From contig JAJDCM010000206.1 in assembly GCA_029260825.1 (NCBI GenBank), forward strand, positions 1 to 33,309: 33,309 nucleotides of DNA. The letters are read 5' to 3'. The stretch's first letter is position 1, and each line of letters opens with the position of its first letter. The stretch is from Planctomycetota bacterium (GTDB lineage: Bacteria > Planctomycetota > JACOTG01 > JAJDCM01). Shown here piece by piece: positions 8,502-17,057 of this stretch. The notes below the pieces were generated by a model. It was not told where the DNA came from, made no database searches, and saw only the letters and a list, made by a program, of their open reading frames with translations. A program made the position numbers and the translations under genes.

Positions 8502-9553
8502 AGGAGAATCCCCGAGGACCGGGAAAAATGAGCCAAAACATTGGCCCGAGGCTTGGCCCCCACAGCCCGGACCGCAATCATCGAATCCAGAGAATGCTGG
8601 GAGGATTCTATCTCACCGGCAACTTCTGGTATCGGGCCCATCACTGGATGGCAAATCATGCGCCCTCCCCCATCATGGCCCTGACGATCAAGGTTTGTGC
8701 CGCCTATTGTTCGATTTTCTTTCGACACACCCGGCGAGCGATCGTGCGAAATCTGGACGTAGTCCTTGGCCCCTGCAGTCTCTGGAAGCGTCAGGGTCGG
8801 GCCTACCGCACCTTTCGAGAATGGGGATGGGTGCGCACCGAGCGGTGGGAACAGTTCCACGAGAAGAAACCCCCGATCGAGCTCGAGGTGATCGGAAAAG
8901 AACACTGGGATTCCCTGTTTTCGACGGGAGAAGGTTTCGTGCTCCTCACGGCCCACGTAGGAAACTACGAATCGGGGAATCTCATTCCCGGAGAACTCGT
9001 GAACCGAAAGCTTCATGTCGTTCGGGAGCCAGAGTCCGATTCCAAGGCCCAGCAATTCCTGGAGGACCTCCTGGGGAAGTATTTTGGCTCCGAGATCGTG
9101 ACCCATTTCGTGGATGACGACATGAGCATCGGACTGGTTCTTCTGTCGGCCATTCGCAAAGGCGATCTCGTCGGGCTCCCCGTGGATCGGCCCAGGATGT
9201 TCGGAAGAAAGGTCGAGGTATCCCTCTTTGGCCAGCCCTTCCCCCTACCGGACGGGCCACCCACGTTGGCCCGCACCGCCGGTGTTCCGATGATGTCGGT
9301 CTTTCTTCTCCGTGAAGGGAGAAGGCGATATCGGCTCTACCTTCGCCCCCCCATCACTGCCGGGCAAAGTCGAGATCGCAAGAAAGATCTTCAAGAAGCT
9401 CTCACCAAGATAGCCACCGATATCGAGTGGTGTATCCGGGAAAAACCCAACCAGTGGTTTTGCTTTGCGGATGTATTCACCCCCGTCGAAGGATCTTCCC
9501 GCTCCCGGTCTTCGGTAACATCTCGACCACCTTCATCTCCGCCGGCATCTTGA
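8462..9553 (+). CDS. LpxL/HtrB-like (COG4261-type) acyltransferase
   Basis: The protein of about 363 residues resembles lipid A late acyltransferases and their COG4261 cousins in aryl-polyene clusters. The catalytic H-x4-E is HVGNYE (His165-Glu170), preceded by GFVLLTA; later GLPVDRP and ARTAGVPMMSVF fit the family, and FYLTGNFWYRAHHW near the N-terminus is typical. It would move an acyl chain from a carrier onto a lipid acceptor at the inner membrane. The start is unclear: TTG 8435, ATG 8462 or ATG 8528. The first 22 or more residues are proline-rich and may not be native, so 8528 is a serious alternative. It is the only plus-strand gene between two minus-strand units. Its 3' end overlaps the convergent ligase gene by 77 bases, giving an unusual Ser/Pro/Arg tail. 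Confidence 0.85.
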   Translation: MTVSRSNPPQPPPKENPRGPGKMSQNIGPRLGPHSPDRNHRIQRMLGGFYLTGNFWYRAHHWMANHAPSPIMALTIKVCAAYCSIFFRHTRRAIVRNLDVVLGPCSLWKRQGRAYRTFREWGWVRTERWEQFHEKKPPIELEVIGKEHWDSLFSTGEGFVLLTAHVGNYESGNLIPGELVNRKLHVVREPESDSKAQQFLEDLLGKYFGSEIVTHFVDDDMSIGLVLLSAIRKGDLVGLPVDRPRMFGRKVEVSLFGQPFPLPDGPPTLARTAGVPMMSVFLLREGRRRYRLYLRPPITAGQSRDRKKDLQEALTKIATDIEWCIREKPNQWFCFADVFTPVEGSSRSRSSVTSRPPSSPPAS

Positions 9554-10934
9554 ACGACGAAAGCCTCTCCGCGCACAGCCGTTTCAACTCGGGAATGACC
9601 TCGGCCTCAACAGCATCCAGAGAAAGAACAACTTGCGCGATCGGAATCTCACCGAGATGGGGATGAGTCTTCGCTGTCACTCGTGACTCCCGCACCCGGG
9701 GGTGGGAATTGAGACAATCCTCCACCTCTTCGGGAAAGAACTTCATTCCCGCCACGAAGATCATGGTCTTCTTTCGACCCAGAAGCTGAAGGGCTCCCTG
9801 AGCGTCGAAGCGGCCGATGTCGCCGGTTCGAAACCAGCCGTCGACCAGAACCTGATCCCGCAAGGTCCACGGAGAATAGTAGGCGGAAAAAAGCCCGCGG
9901 CTTTGAATCCCGATCTCCCCGTCTCCCTCCCCGATCACTCGGTCTCCGTCTTGCGAGAAGAGGGCTATTTCATAGCCGGGAACCGGCTTTCCCACGGAAA
10001 ACACCGGATCCTCGGGGCCTCGGGTGTTGATGCAAGGCAGACCCGCTTCAATGATCCCGTACGCCTGGGCGAGGGGAACTCCGCAGCCTGCCTCGAAGTC
10101 TCGCACCAGCTTCTCGGTAATCGGGGCCGCCGTGGAAACGGCCAGACGCAAACTCGAGAGAGGGTCTTTACCCTTTCGTCGGGACAGCCTTGCCACGTGA
10201 ATGGGGGATGCGTACAAAATCGTCGGACGATGGGATTCGATCGCTTCTCCCACCGCACGAGGAAGTGTGTCGCCGCAGAGGAGAATATGGGCCCCAGCCC
10301 GGACATACGCGACGATGGTGACAGCGAAGTGATAAGCGAGGGGAAGAATCCAGAGGATACGATCTTCTTCGGTTAGCCCCAGAACCTGATCGGAGAACTC
10401 GACTCGAGCGGCGGTGTCTTCATGAGCCAACACGACCCCCTTGCTTTTCCCGGTGGTTCCCGAAGTGAACCGAATGAATGCCGGATTCAAGGCCTCAAAA
10501 CCAGGTGGCCCCGGAACTTCACCGTAGCGATAAAACCGGAACTCGAGGTTGGAACCCAGAGTCTTTTGGGTCGATGACGTCGCTCCATTCTCGAGGACGG
10601 GCCTTCCGGAGGCCCACGCCAGACAGTACTCGACCTCGATTTCTCCCAGGATCGTCTGCACTTCGTGGTCGGTCAGGTTGTCCGCAACCGGCACCAAACA
10701 GGCCTTTGCGTAAAGAACTCCGAAAGCAGCGATCAGATGAGCAAGAGAATTCGGGCAGTGAAGCCCGACCCGAGTCGCTCGAGTCACCCCCTCCTTTTCG
10801 AGAAAAGACGCCATTTCCATGCTCTTCTCGTGAAGCTCTTTGAATGTGAGGGTATCTCCGGTTTCAAGGTCAGAGACGGCAGGCCGCGTTGGAAACCGAC
10901 GAGCCGAATCCGTCAGGAACTCAGCGATGTTCAT
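9477..10934 (-). CDS. Acyl-activating enzyme (ANL superfamily AMP-dependent synthetase/ligase 2)
   Basis: This ligase of 485 residues has all the main adenylate-forming motifs: the P-loop FTSGTTGKSKG, AYGIIEAG, WFRTGDIGRFD, the GRKKTMIFVAG hinge and a C-terminal KTGSGKILRRG with the catalytic lysine. It is more canonical than the first ligase of this locus, whose TGD motif is altered. The ATG at 10934 has GGGAG six bases upstream; a longer reading would run deep into the upstream gene. It overlaps the end of the flavoprotein gene by 14 bases and is the last gene of the ACP2 unit. It probably activates a carboxylic acid and loads it on CoA or on ACP 2. The substrate cannot be read from the sequence. 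Confidence 0.92.
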   Translation of the reverse strand: MNIAEFLTDSARRFPTRPAVSDLETGDTLTFKELHEKSMEMASFLEKEGVTRATRVGLHCPNSLAHLIAAFGVLYAKACLVPVADNLTDHEVQTILGEIEVEYCLAWASGRPVLENGATSSTQKTLGSNLEFRFYRYGEVPGPPGFEALNPAFIRFTSGTTGKSKGVVLAHEDTAARVEFSDQVLGLTEEDRILWILPLAYHFAVTIVAYVRAGAHILLCGDTLPRAVGEAIESHRPTILYASPIHVARLSRRKGKDPLSSLRLAVSTAAPITEKLVRDFEAGCGVPLAQAYGIIEAGLPCINTRGPEDPVFSVGKPVPGYEIALFSQDGDRVIGEGDGEIGIQSRGLFSAYYSPWTLRDQVLVDGWFRTGDIGRFDAQGALQLLGRKKTMIFVAGMKFFPEEVEDCLNSHPRVRESRVTAKTHPHLGEIPIAQVVLSLDAVEAEVIPELKRLCAERLSSFKMPAEMKVVEMLPKTGSGKILRRG

Positions 10935-12231
10935 GAATAACTCCCGAAATTGAATCGCTCCATCGTTTGCTCTCAGCCATCCCGGCGACAATCTTCCCCA
11001 ACGTCTCCCCGGTAGCAAGACAGGTTCCGATGACCCGAGCCGAGCCGTGAGCTTCATGGCTCGCATCAAGACATCGCCCGGCAACAAACATATTATCGAG
11101 ATCTCGCAGCCGAAGACTTCGGAAAGGAATGTGGTAGCTTTCCTGGTCCGGAAGATAAATCAACTTCGCCCCGAGGGAGTCATCTTCCCAGAGTTCGATG
11201 GGCCACGCGGCCCGAGCAATCCCATCGTCAAATTTTCGCGCTTGAAGAACATCGTTTCTCGTCAGTCGATATCGCCCCATCGCCCGGCGTCCCTCACGAA
11301 TTCCAACCTGAGGAGCCACGTGCGAAATAAAGGAAGATCGAAACAACGAAGACTCCGAAACAAGAAAGCGCGCCAACCTCTGAGCCCGATCCCTCGCCTC
11401 AGATTCGACCGCCGTCATGAAATCCACCTCCATCAAATCGGACTCTGGCCTTGAACGCATCAGGGCAGAAACACCCGAAAGGGCGAGCTTGACCACAACC
11501 TCACCCGGACGTGCGCTTGCCCGAAGCGAGAAGTTGCTGATTCCTGGCTCAACTCTTCCTTCCTCCTCGGCTCGATGGACCGATCGAAGAAGTGCGGTTC
11601 TGTTCGCACGTGACAAAGCCCCGGTATCGACCCCCTGAAGATGAAAGACAAGAGATGGAAGCTGCCGCTCTTCGAGTGGCGGTGATTCGGTTTCATGCCC
11701 GCAAAGAAAAGCGGCGTTTGCGTCACCGGTGCAATCAATGAGGGACGAACAATTCACCTCTTCCGTCCGATCCCACCCGGCGAAGCGGATCCTCTTGACC
11801 AGCCGATCCTCCGCCTGAACCTCAATCAAACGAGAATGCAGCCGAACGGTCAGGTTTTTTTCTCTCCCCGTGAGTTCATCGGCAAGACATGAAAATGCAA
11901 ATGGAGCATAAGGCAAAACGTGAGTCTTCCCGAATCTTTCCGGTTCCTCGCCTTTCCACCCCTTGGAAAGTGCCAGAGAAAACTCCGCGGCAAAGCCGTC
12001 GTTCAGGAAGAGAGGAGGCCCGGATGCGCCCGTAGGGTAGAGGCCGCAAATCGTTCCCACCATGCCGGCGGTGGCCATTCCCCCGAGAAAGCCGTAGCGC
12101 TCAAGAAGAAGAACCCGAGCTCCTGCCCTGGCCGCTCCGATGGCCGACGCAAAGCCAGCCGATCCGCCTCCGACAACAACAACATCAAAAAGAGGCCAGC
12201 TATCGGACGCCATGGGTCGGAGTTCCCGCAT
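10921..12231 (-). CDS. FAD-dependent oxidoreductase (FAD_oxidored-type)
   Basis: The protein of up to 436 residues begins with a Rossmann motif VVVVGGGSAGFASAIGAARAG and then RYGFLGGMATAGMVG, which is characteristic of the PF12831-type flavoproteins. A GDANAAFLCGHE segment and the C-terminal FVAGRCLDASHEAHGSAR provide the second FAD-binding region. Most members are uncharacterised oxidoreductases or dehydrogenases; no signal peptide is present, so it is cytoplasmic. It lies between the condensation-like acyltransferase and ligase 2, overlapping both, so it is probably a tailoring enzyme acting on an acyl-ACP or the released product. Starts at 12231 and 12213 are both possible and neither has a convincing ribosome site. 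Confidence 0.85.
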   Translation of the reverse strand: MRELRPMASDSWPLFDVVVVGGGSAGFASAIGAARAGARVLLLERYGFLGGMATAGMVGTICGLYPTGASGPPLFLNDGFAAEFSLALSKGWKGEEPERFGKTHVLPYAPFAFSCLADELTGREKNLTVRLHSRLIEVQAEDRLVKRIRFAGWDRTEEVNCSSLIDCTGDANAAFLCGHETESPPLEERQLPSLVFHLQGVDTGALSRANRTALLRSVHRAEEEGRVEPGISNFSLRASARPGEVVVKLALSGVSALMRSRPESDLMEVDFMTAVESEARDRAQRLARFLVSESSLFRSSFISHVAPQVGIREGRRAMGRYRLTRNDVLQARKFDDGIARAAWPIELWEDDSLGAKLIYLPDQESYHIPFRSLRLRDLDNMFVAGRCLDASHEAHGSARVIGTCLATGETLGKIVAGMAESKRWSDSISGVIHEHR

Positions 12232-13525
12232 CTTGTTGAAGCCACCCGAGCCCTCTTGCGATGCCGTCCATGACCGGAAGGATTTCCTCCTCTTCGAGAA
12301 GTCCTTCGACCCAGGCGGCCACCACGTTGCGCTGGCCAGAGCAAGTATTCAAGAAAACACCCAACCCCGGATTGGGAGGGACAGTAGGCACATGGTATGT
12401 ATTCTTCACCCGACAGCCAAAGAAGTCCAGGCCGGAAAGCGCCGCATCTCCCGTGTCAGCAAAGTTGAAGGAAGCAAGGTCACCCTCCCTTGAAAAACCA
12501 GCTCGCCAGGCAAGAAACGAAACCGGCATGAAGCGGATGATATCCATCGCCTCCATCGTTGCTTCCAGAACACCGGAGCGCAATGCTTCCATCATTTGAA
12601 TTCTTAGCTTGCCCGCAATTTCCCCCACGTCACCGGCAGCGTCAAAATGAGGAAAGTGCAGAGCGAGAAAATTATTGAACACAACGTTCAAATCTCCTTT
12701 GCGCCGCTGATCAACAGACATCGGAAGCAAGAACCGAGGTTTCGCAACACCCCGCCGATGCCAGAGGGGGGCGAGAGACTTCCCCGCCAGCGCCAGACGA
12801 AACATGGCCTCTTTCGTCATCCGACCCGGGTTGAGATCTCCCTCTGCCTCAGGATAGGTCCGGCATCGAAATGTCACCGACCGTTCGTTGTTACCGGGCG
12901 ACAGACGAGCCAGAGGAACGGGCGGATCCGACTTGAATCCATCGATATAGCGGCGTCCCACTCCCGATAGACGAAACTTTTCTCGATAGGGCCGCCGGCT
13001 CTTTTCCGGAGAAAACGAAGGAACGCCGTCTGGCCAGACTTCGGAAACCTGCTTCTCGAATAGCTCGTTCAGATGAATCAGAAGACACTCAGCACCCCGA
13101 GGATCCATCAGGGAATGAAACCAACTCATGACCACGAAAGTCTCGACTCCTCCGCCCTGGGGATCACGGGTCGGAACAATATCGAAACGGAGCGGGACAT
13201 CGACCCGAGGATCGAGACGGGCGTTCAAGTTCTGATGAAGAACCTGGCCGAGATCTTCGCCGGTGCGGTCTCGTACTTGCGGAAGAGAATCTGGCACCGT
13301 CTGCCAGTATGGAGCCGAAACTCCAAAGGATCGGGAAAGCCGAGCGCCACCCCATGGAACGACGGCGGAAAACCGCTTTACGGACTCTCGAATCTGCTCC
13401 GCCTGGACGATGCCATCGCACTGCACTACGAGCTGAGCCAGGTTGTTTCGACCCGCCTTCTTGATCATGATGCGATCCAGACCGAGCAACATCACATCGA
13501 TCCCGCTCAGCGGCAGACGGTTCAC
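12200..13525 (-). CDS. Condensation-domain-like (chloramphenicol acetyltransferase fold) acyltransferase
   Basis: The protein of 441 residues looks like a stand-alone member of the NRPS condensation / PapA / wax-ester acyltransferase superfamily. The core motif reads SWFHSLMDPRG: His137 and Asp141 keep the H-x3-D part of HHxxxDG, while the first His is Phe and the Gly is shifted. The start resembles such proteins (PLSGIDVMLLGLDR), and LPMSVDQRRKGD with N-N-F fits the later latch region. It would transfer an acyl group from a carrier protein to an alcohol or amine. The GTG start overlaps the ACP2 stop as GTGA, so ACP2 is the obvious donor. The acceptor is unknown. Confidence 0.75.
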   Translation of the reverse strand: MNRLPLSGIDVMLLGLDRIMIKKAGRNNLAQLVVQCDGIVQAEQIRESVKRFSAVVPWGGARLSRSFGVSAPYWQTVPDSLPQVRDRTGEDLGQVLHQNLNARLDPRVDVPLRFDIVPTRDPQGGGVETFVVMSWFHSLMDPRGAECLLIHLNELFEKQVSEVWPDGVPSFSPEKSRRPYREKFRLSGVGRRYIDGFKSDPPVPLARLSPGNNERSVTFRCRTYPEAEGDLNPGRMTKEAMFRLALAGKSLAPLWHRRGVAKPRFLLPMSVDQRRKGDLNVVFNNFLALHFPHFDAAGDVGEIAGKLRIQMMEALRSGVLEATMEAMDIIRFMPVSFLAWRAGFSREGDLASFNFADTGDAALSGLDFFGCRVKNTYHVPTVPPNPGLGVFLNTCSGQRNVVAAWVEGLLEEEEILPVMDGIARGLGWLQQDAGTPTHGVR

Positions 13526-13809
13526 GATCCTGATTCCTCGACCAATCGACCATGAATGTATCCGGCGAGGGTCGTCGGGGTTCGTATCACTTCGTCGGTA
13601 AGATCCTCATCGGGAATCCAGAAACCGTGGGTTTGTTCCACGAACAAGAGGACTTTCAAGAGGGCCATCGAGTCGACTCCCCCCGCCTCGAGCTCGTCGG
13701 TTGGACCCAGGGCATGATCCTTGGCCATGATCTCCGTGTTGACAAACTCGGTCAAGGATTTCGCGATGTCAGCGACGGTCAAAGAAGTCGCTGGAAGCCC
13801 GTCCGCCAT
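13522..13809 (-). CDS. Acyl carrier protein (ACP 2)
   Basis: The protein of 95 residues has the carrier signature GGVDSMALLKVL with Ser47 as phosphopantetheine site. The surrounding pattern (DELEAGGVDSM, later FVEQTHGFWIPDEDLT) is closer to stand-alone carriers that work with ligases and acyltransferases than to fatty-acid AcpP. The ATG at 13809 has GGAG seven bases upstream; a longer reading from 13857 would add basic residues without support. It is the first gene of the unit with the condensation-like acyltransferase, flavoprotein and ligase 2, and probably carries the acid activated by that ligase. The TATAAT promoter lies about 65 bases upstream of its start. Confidence 0.92.
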   Translation of the reverse strand: MADGLPATSLTVADIAKSLTEFVNTEIMAKDHALGPTDELEAGGVDSMALLKVLLFVEQTHGFWIPDEDLTDEVIRTPTTLAGYIHGRLVEESGS

Positions 13810-13874
13810 GAGAAATCTCCGGGAAGAATCAATTCTGTAAAATCCTCGTCGCCACACCCCGGCGACCCGCTCGC

Positions 13875-13903
13875 ATTATACAGGTTGCACCCGGTTTTTT
13901 GAG
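13875..13903 (-). promoter_or_regulatory. Sigma70-type promoter for the ACP2 operon
   Basis: On the minus strand a perfect TATAAT (13875-13880) is preceded, after a 17-base spacer, by CTCAAA (13898-13903), a weak match to TTGACA. The predicted leader to the ACP2 start is about 60 bases. This fits a unit of four overlapping genes (ACP2, acyltransferase, flavoprotein, ligase 2). No operator was recognised. Confidence 0.55.
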
Positions 13904-13949
13904 GGGGGAAAGGGAGGAACACAGGATGCGAGGAGAGCCCGCCTCGGAA

Positions 13950-15422
13950 TCAAAAACTCAAGCCGTAGGCGATGGTCAGGTTGGAGTCTTCCTCGGAAAA
14001 ACCGATATCAACCCGAAACAGGGCCTGCTCATCAAACGTCGCCCGAAAGCTCACCCCGTAGCTGTCCAGAACTCTTGAGGTGTCAAGGGAAGACAGAAGA
14101 GAAGCCACGGATCCCAGCTCATAAAAAAGAGCAGCTCCCAGCCTTTCGACTCGAATGGTCCGGGTCAACGAAATACCCCGAGGGATGGTCCAGAATCGAT
14201 ACTCCGCGGAAAGATGGTATGCGGCTCGATCGGTGAATCGATTGGCGATATAACCCCGAAGCGTATTGCTCCCCCCTAAGCTAGGCAGCGCCCAGAAAGG
14301 AAGCTTCCCTTCGGTCCAGGAGGCGAATCCGCCAAACGCCAGGGTGTCGATCGGCGGGTGCTCCTCGTCTTTGTCACCCCCGTCGTGAAAAAGGGGCGGC
14401 ATCTCGAAAACCCAGCTGGCATTTCCCGAGAGAATGGCCCCCACCTCCCCGTTTTCCTGGACAGGGGAAACCCGCCCAAAGACCCCAACAGAACCCCCAC
14501 CATAGGGAATATGCTGATTGTCACGGGTGTCGTAGCGAAGCCCGGTGGAGAGCCAGAGGCTCGCGTAGTCATCTCCATCGTCAAATTCTCGAGGAAAAGC
14601 GGTCTCCGTGCCGATCTCGGACCTGATGTCCCCGGGCTCGAGATCCCGGTATTCGCCCCGCACTCCCAGGTGGTAAACAAAATCGTCGCCTGCCTCGGGA
14701 ATGGACTGATTCAGCCCCAGAGAAATGCCAACCACCTCGTCCGTATAGAAAGTCTCGTCTTGCTCCTTGGTATCCGCGCCGAATCCATAAAAACGGCGGG
14801 TGAGGGTCTTGCTGTACCCGACGGAACCATCGAGGAAACTCCGATCTTCCTGCACCGCACCCTTTTCCGGAAGATCCCGGTGATGGAGCCATCTTCGCCA
14901 GCGAAGCGAGTAGTTTTGCTGCCCCTTTGTGGTGTACGAAACGTTGAAGCTGGCAAACTCGCGCCGTCTCTGATTTCTGAAATCGATATCGGTGAGCGAA
15001 AACCCACCTCCCGCCCCCACATCGCTCTCAAAAAAGAAGATGGGAGCGAAGAAGGTACTGATGAGAAAACGGTCCACCATGCTGCCCGGATGAATCCTTC
15101 CCTCCGGCAAGTACCGCCAGCGCTCCGGATTCTTCAGGTCTATCCCGAGCTGTACCTTGGGGATGCGTCCATCGACATCGATCCCGGCCAGCGGATCAAA
15201 CTCCTCTTTGGGCGAGGGGACGGCCTGGTTCTCAGGCGCGGAATCCGGGACAATTTCAGCTGGATGACTGGTCATGGGCCGTGCAGGGGTCGGAGACGCA
15301 CTATTGGACTCAAAGAGCGAACAACCCGAGAGAACAAGGATTCCGAGCGCAACGACGATTGCGGCGTACCCTGCGGCCTGAACGGTCGCGCCATGTAGAA
15401 TCAACAGTTTTTTCGTCTCCAT
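13950..15422 (-). CDS. Omp85/surface-antigen-like beta-barrel protein with lipobox
   Basis: The protein of 490 residues starts with a hydrophobic segment ending in LVLSGC, a lipobox with Cys34. A Pro/Ser-rich linker follows, then a long series of amphipathic beta strands. The barrel shows LGGSNTLRGYIANRF, the LRGY-type motif of the Omp85 (bacterial surface antigen, PF01103) barrel, and ends in LTIAYGLSF with a C-terminal Phe, as barrel substrates of the Bam machine do. No clear POTRA domain is seen in the short N-terminal part. A barrel with a lipobox is unusual. It could help insert or secrete surface material. It is separated from the ACP2 unit by 140 bases containing that unit's promoter. 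AGGA lies eight bases before the ATG. Confidence 0.75.
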   Translation of the reverse strand: METKKLLILHGATVQAAGYAAIVVALGILVLSGCSLFESNSASPTPARPMTSHPAEIVPDSAPENQAVPSPKEEFDPLAGIDVDGRIPKVQLGIDLKNPERWRYLPEGRIHPGSMVDRFLISTFFAPIFFFESDVGAGGGFSLTDIDFRNQRRREFASFNVSYTTKGQQNYSLRWRRWLHHRDLPEKGAVQEDRSFLDGSVGYSKTLTRRFYGFGADTKEQDETFYTDEVVGISLGLNQSIPEAGDDFVYHLGVRGEYRDLEPGDIRSEIGTETAFPREFDDGDDYASLWLSTGLRYDTRDNQHIPYGGGSVGVFGRVSPVQENGEVGAILSGNASWVFEMPPLFHDGGDKDEEHPPIDTLAFGGFASWTEGKLPFWALPSLGGSNTLRGYIANRFTDRAAYHLSAEYRFWTIPRGISLTRTIRVERLGAALFYELGSVASLLSSLDTSRVLDSYGVSFRATFDEQALFRVDIGFSEEDSNLTIAYGLSF

Positions 15423-15424
15423 CC

Positions 15425-15453
15425 TTGGTGTCCTGAAAGCTGGGTCCTATTCT
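15425..15453 (+). promoter_or_regulatory. Possible promoter for the radical SAM gene
   Basis: TTGGTG (15425-15430) and TATTCT (15448-15453) are 17 bases apart in the 97-base gap between the divergent barrel and radical SAM genes. Both boxes are imperfect and the call rests on spacing and position only. Confidence 0.3.
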
Positions 15454-15519
15454 ACCAGGAGTCTTTCCCAAGTTGGTTTCATCGGTGATCTCCCGGAACT
15501 CGAGTGGGGATATTTTTTG

Positions 15520-17004
15520 ATGCCAAAACGCATCATGTTTGTGAATCCGCCCTACGAACGGATCGCTCCTGGCTACGATTTTGTGCGACATGTCACGAAT
15601 CGATCCCCATCTCTTGGGCTGCTTCATCTCGCGGCTCACGTCCGCGAACATGGGTACGAACCGTCCATCATAGAATCCGACATCCTTGGCTTCTCGGCAG
15701 AGGATGTGGTGTCCCATGTGCAAGAAACAAGACCCGAGTACGTGGGACTGACCCTTTTCACCGTGGGGGTCCATCAGGCATCTCGCATCGCTCTTGGAAT
15801 CAAGAAGGCTTCTCCCGAGACAACCATCGTCGTTGGCGGTCCGCACATCTCGTCCATGGGAAAGGAGACCCTTTCCAGGTTCTCCCAGTTTGACATGGCG
15901 GTGGTGGGTGAAGGTGAGGAGACCTTGATCGAACTCCTGGGTGCGCTCGAAGAGAACCGGGACTTGACCTCCGTCACGGGAATCCTCTGCCGGCGCGGAG
16001 ACGAAATCGTCGAGACCGGGCCCCGTCGCGTGGAGATGGATCTTGACCTCCTACCGTTTCCGGCCTGGGATCTTCTGCCTGATTTTCCAGGCGCCTATAA
16101 ACAAGCGATTTATGACTATCCCCGGGGACCGGTTGCCACCATCGCCGCCTCGCGAGGCTGTCCTTTCCACTGCAAATTTTGTGATACATCCACTTTCGGA
16201 GCAAAAGTTCGAGCCTACTCACCCCGGGCTGTCTTCGACATGATGAAACATTTGAAGACGGTCTATGGCGTGCGACACATCATGTTCGTGGATGATCTCT
16301 TTCTGGCAAGCCGGGTTCGAGTCACGGAATTATGCGAAATCCTCCTTCGTGAAGACTTGAACATGACCTGGACCTGCGCCGCCCGGGTCGACACGGTCAA
16401 GCCAGACATTCTCGCCCTGATGCAAAAAGCCGGTTGCTGGGAAATCAGCTTCGGGCTCGAGACCGGGTCGGATGAGCTCCTCCAAAAAATGGACAAAGCG
16501 GCGCGGGTCGAGAAATCCGAGCAGGCTGTCGTGTGGACGGAAGCCGCCGGAATTCGCACCAAAGGCCTCTTCATGCTCGGCTATCCCGGAGAGACCAAAG
16601 AAACCATTGAACTCACGAAAGATTTCGTGCGACGCATTCCCATGCACATGATGAACCTCACCAAATTCACTCCGTACCCCGGATCTCCGGTTTACATTGA
16701 CTTGTACGGAACGAAGATCCGACCGGATCACTGGGAAAAGATGAACGGGATGAATTTTCTTTGGTCGCCTCCTGGCATGACGACAGAAGAGCTGGATCGC
16801 CGATACCAAGAGGTCATTCTTGCGTTCTATCGAAGGCCTCACGTAATGCTTCACTATTTCTGGATGACCATTCGCTATCCAAACCACCTGCTTCGGCTTG
16901 CACGATTGATCGTCGGATACGGCCTCGCCAAGATCAAAAGTATTGGCGGCGGCCGGCGAGGAATCCTCGTCAATCCCCTTGCCCCCAAACTCGAAGAATC
17001 GTAA
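15520..17004 (+). CDS. B12-binding-domain radical SAM protein
   Basis: The protein of 494 residues has the two-domain layout of cobalamin-dependent radical SAM enzymes. An N-terminal B12-binding fold (about 1-140, opening with KRIMFVNPPY and including VGGPHIS and VVGEGE) is followed by a radical SAM core with CPFHCKFC (Cys214, Cys218, Cys221) that holds the 4Fe-4S cluster. The text SFGLETGSDELLQKM is typical of the core. The C-terminal region has a basic, partly hydrophobic segment. Family members methylate unreactive carbons or rearrange lipids and pigments (BchE-type); the substrate here is unknown. The ATG at 15520 has GGGGA about nine bases upstream. The following lipoprotein gene starts 53 bases later on the same strand. 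Confidence 0.9.
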   Translation: MPKRIMFVNPPYERIAPGYDFVRHVTNRSPSLGLLHLAAHVREHGYEPSIIESDILGFSAEDVVSHVQETRPEYVGLTLFTVGVHQASRIALGIKKASPETTIVVGGPHISSMGKETLSRFSQFDMAVVGEGEETLIELLGALEENRDLTSVTGILCRRGDEIVETGPRRVEMDLDLLPFPAWDLLPDFPGAYKQAIYDYPRGPVATIAASRGCPFHCKFCDTSTFGAKVRAYSPRAVFDMMKHLKTVYGVRHIMFVDDLFLASRVRVTELCEILLREDLNMTWTCAARVDTVKPDILALMQKAGCWEISFGLETGSDELLQKMDKAARVEKSEQAVVWTEAAGIRTKGLFMLGYPGETKETIELTKDFVRRIPMHMMNLTKFTPYPGSPVYIDLYGTKIRPDHWEKMNGMNFLWSPPGMTTEELDRRYQEVILAFYRRPHVMLHYFWMTIRYPNHLLRLARLIVGYGLAKIKSIGGGRRGILVNPLAPKLEES

Positions 17005-17057
17005 GACCGCAAGGATCCTCGAAGAAAACAACCAACTGTGGAAGGAAAGGAAAACCA

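Noticed and set aside
14358..15398. Plus-strand open frame of 346 codons
   Set aside because: Antisense to the barrel protein, which has signal, barrel strands and terminal Phe; the alternative shows no recognisable features.
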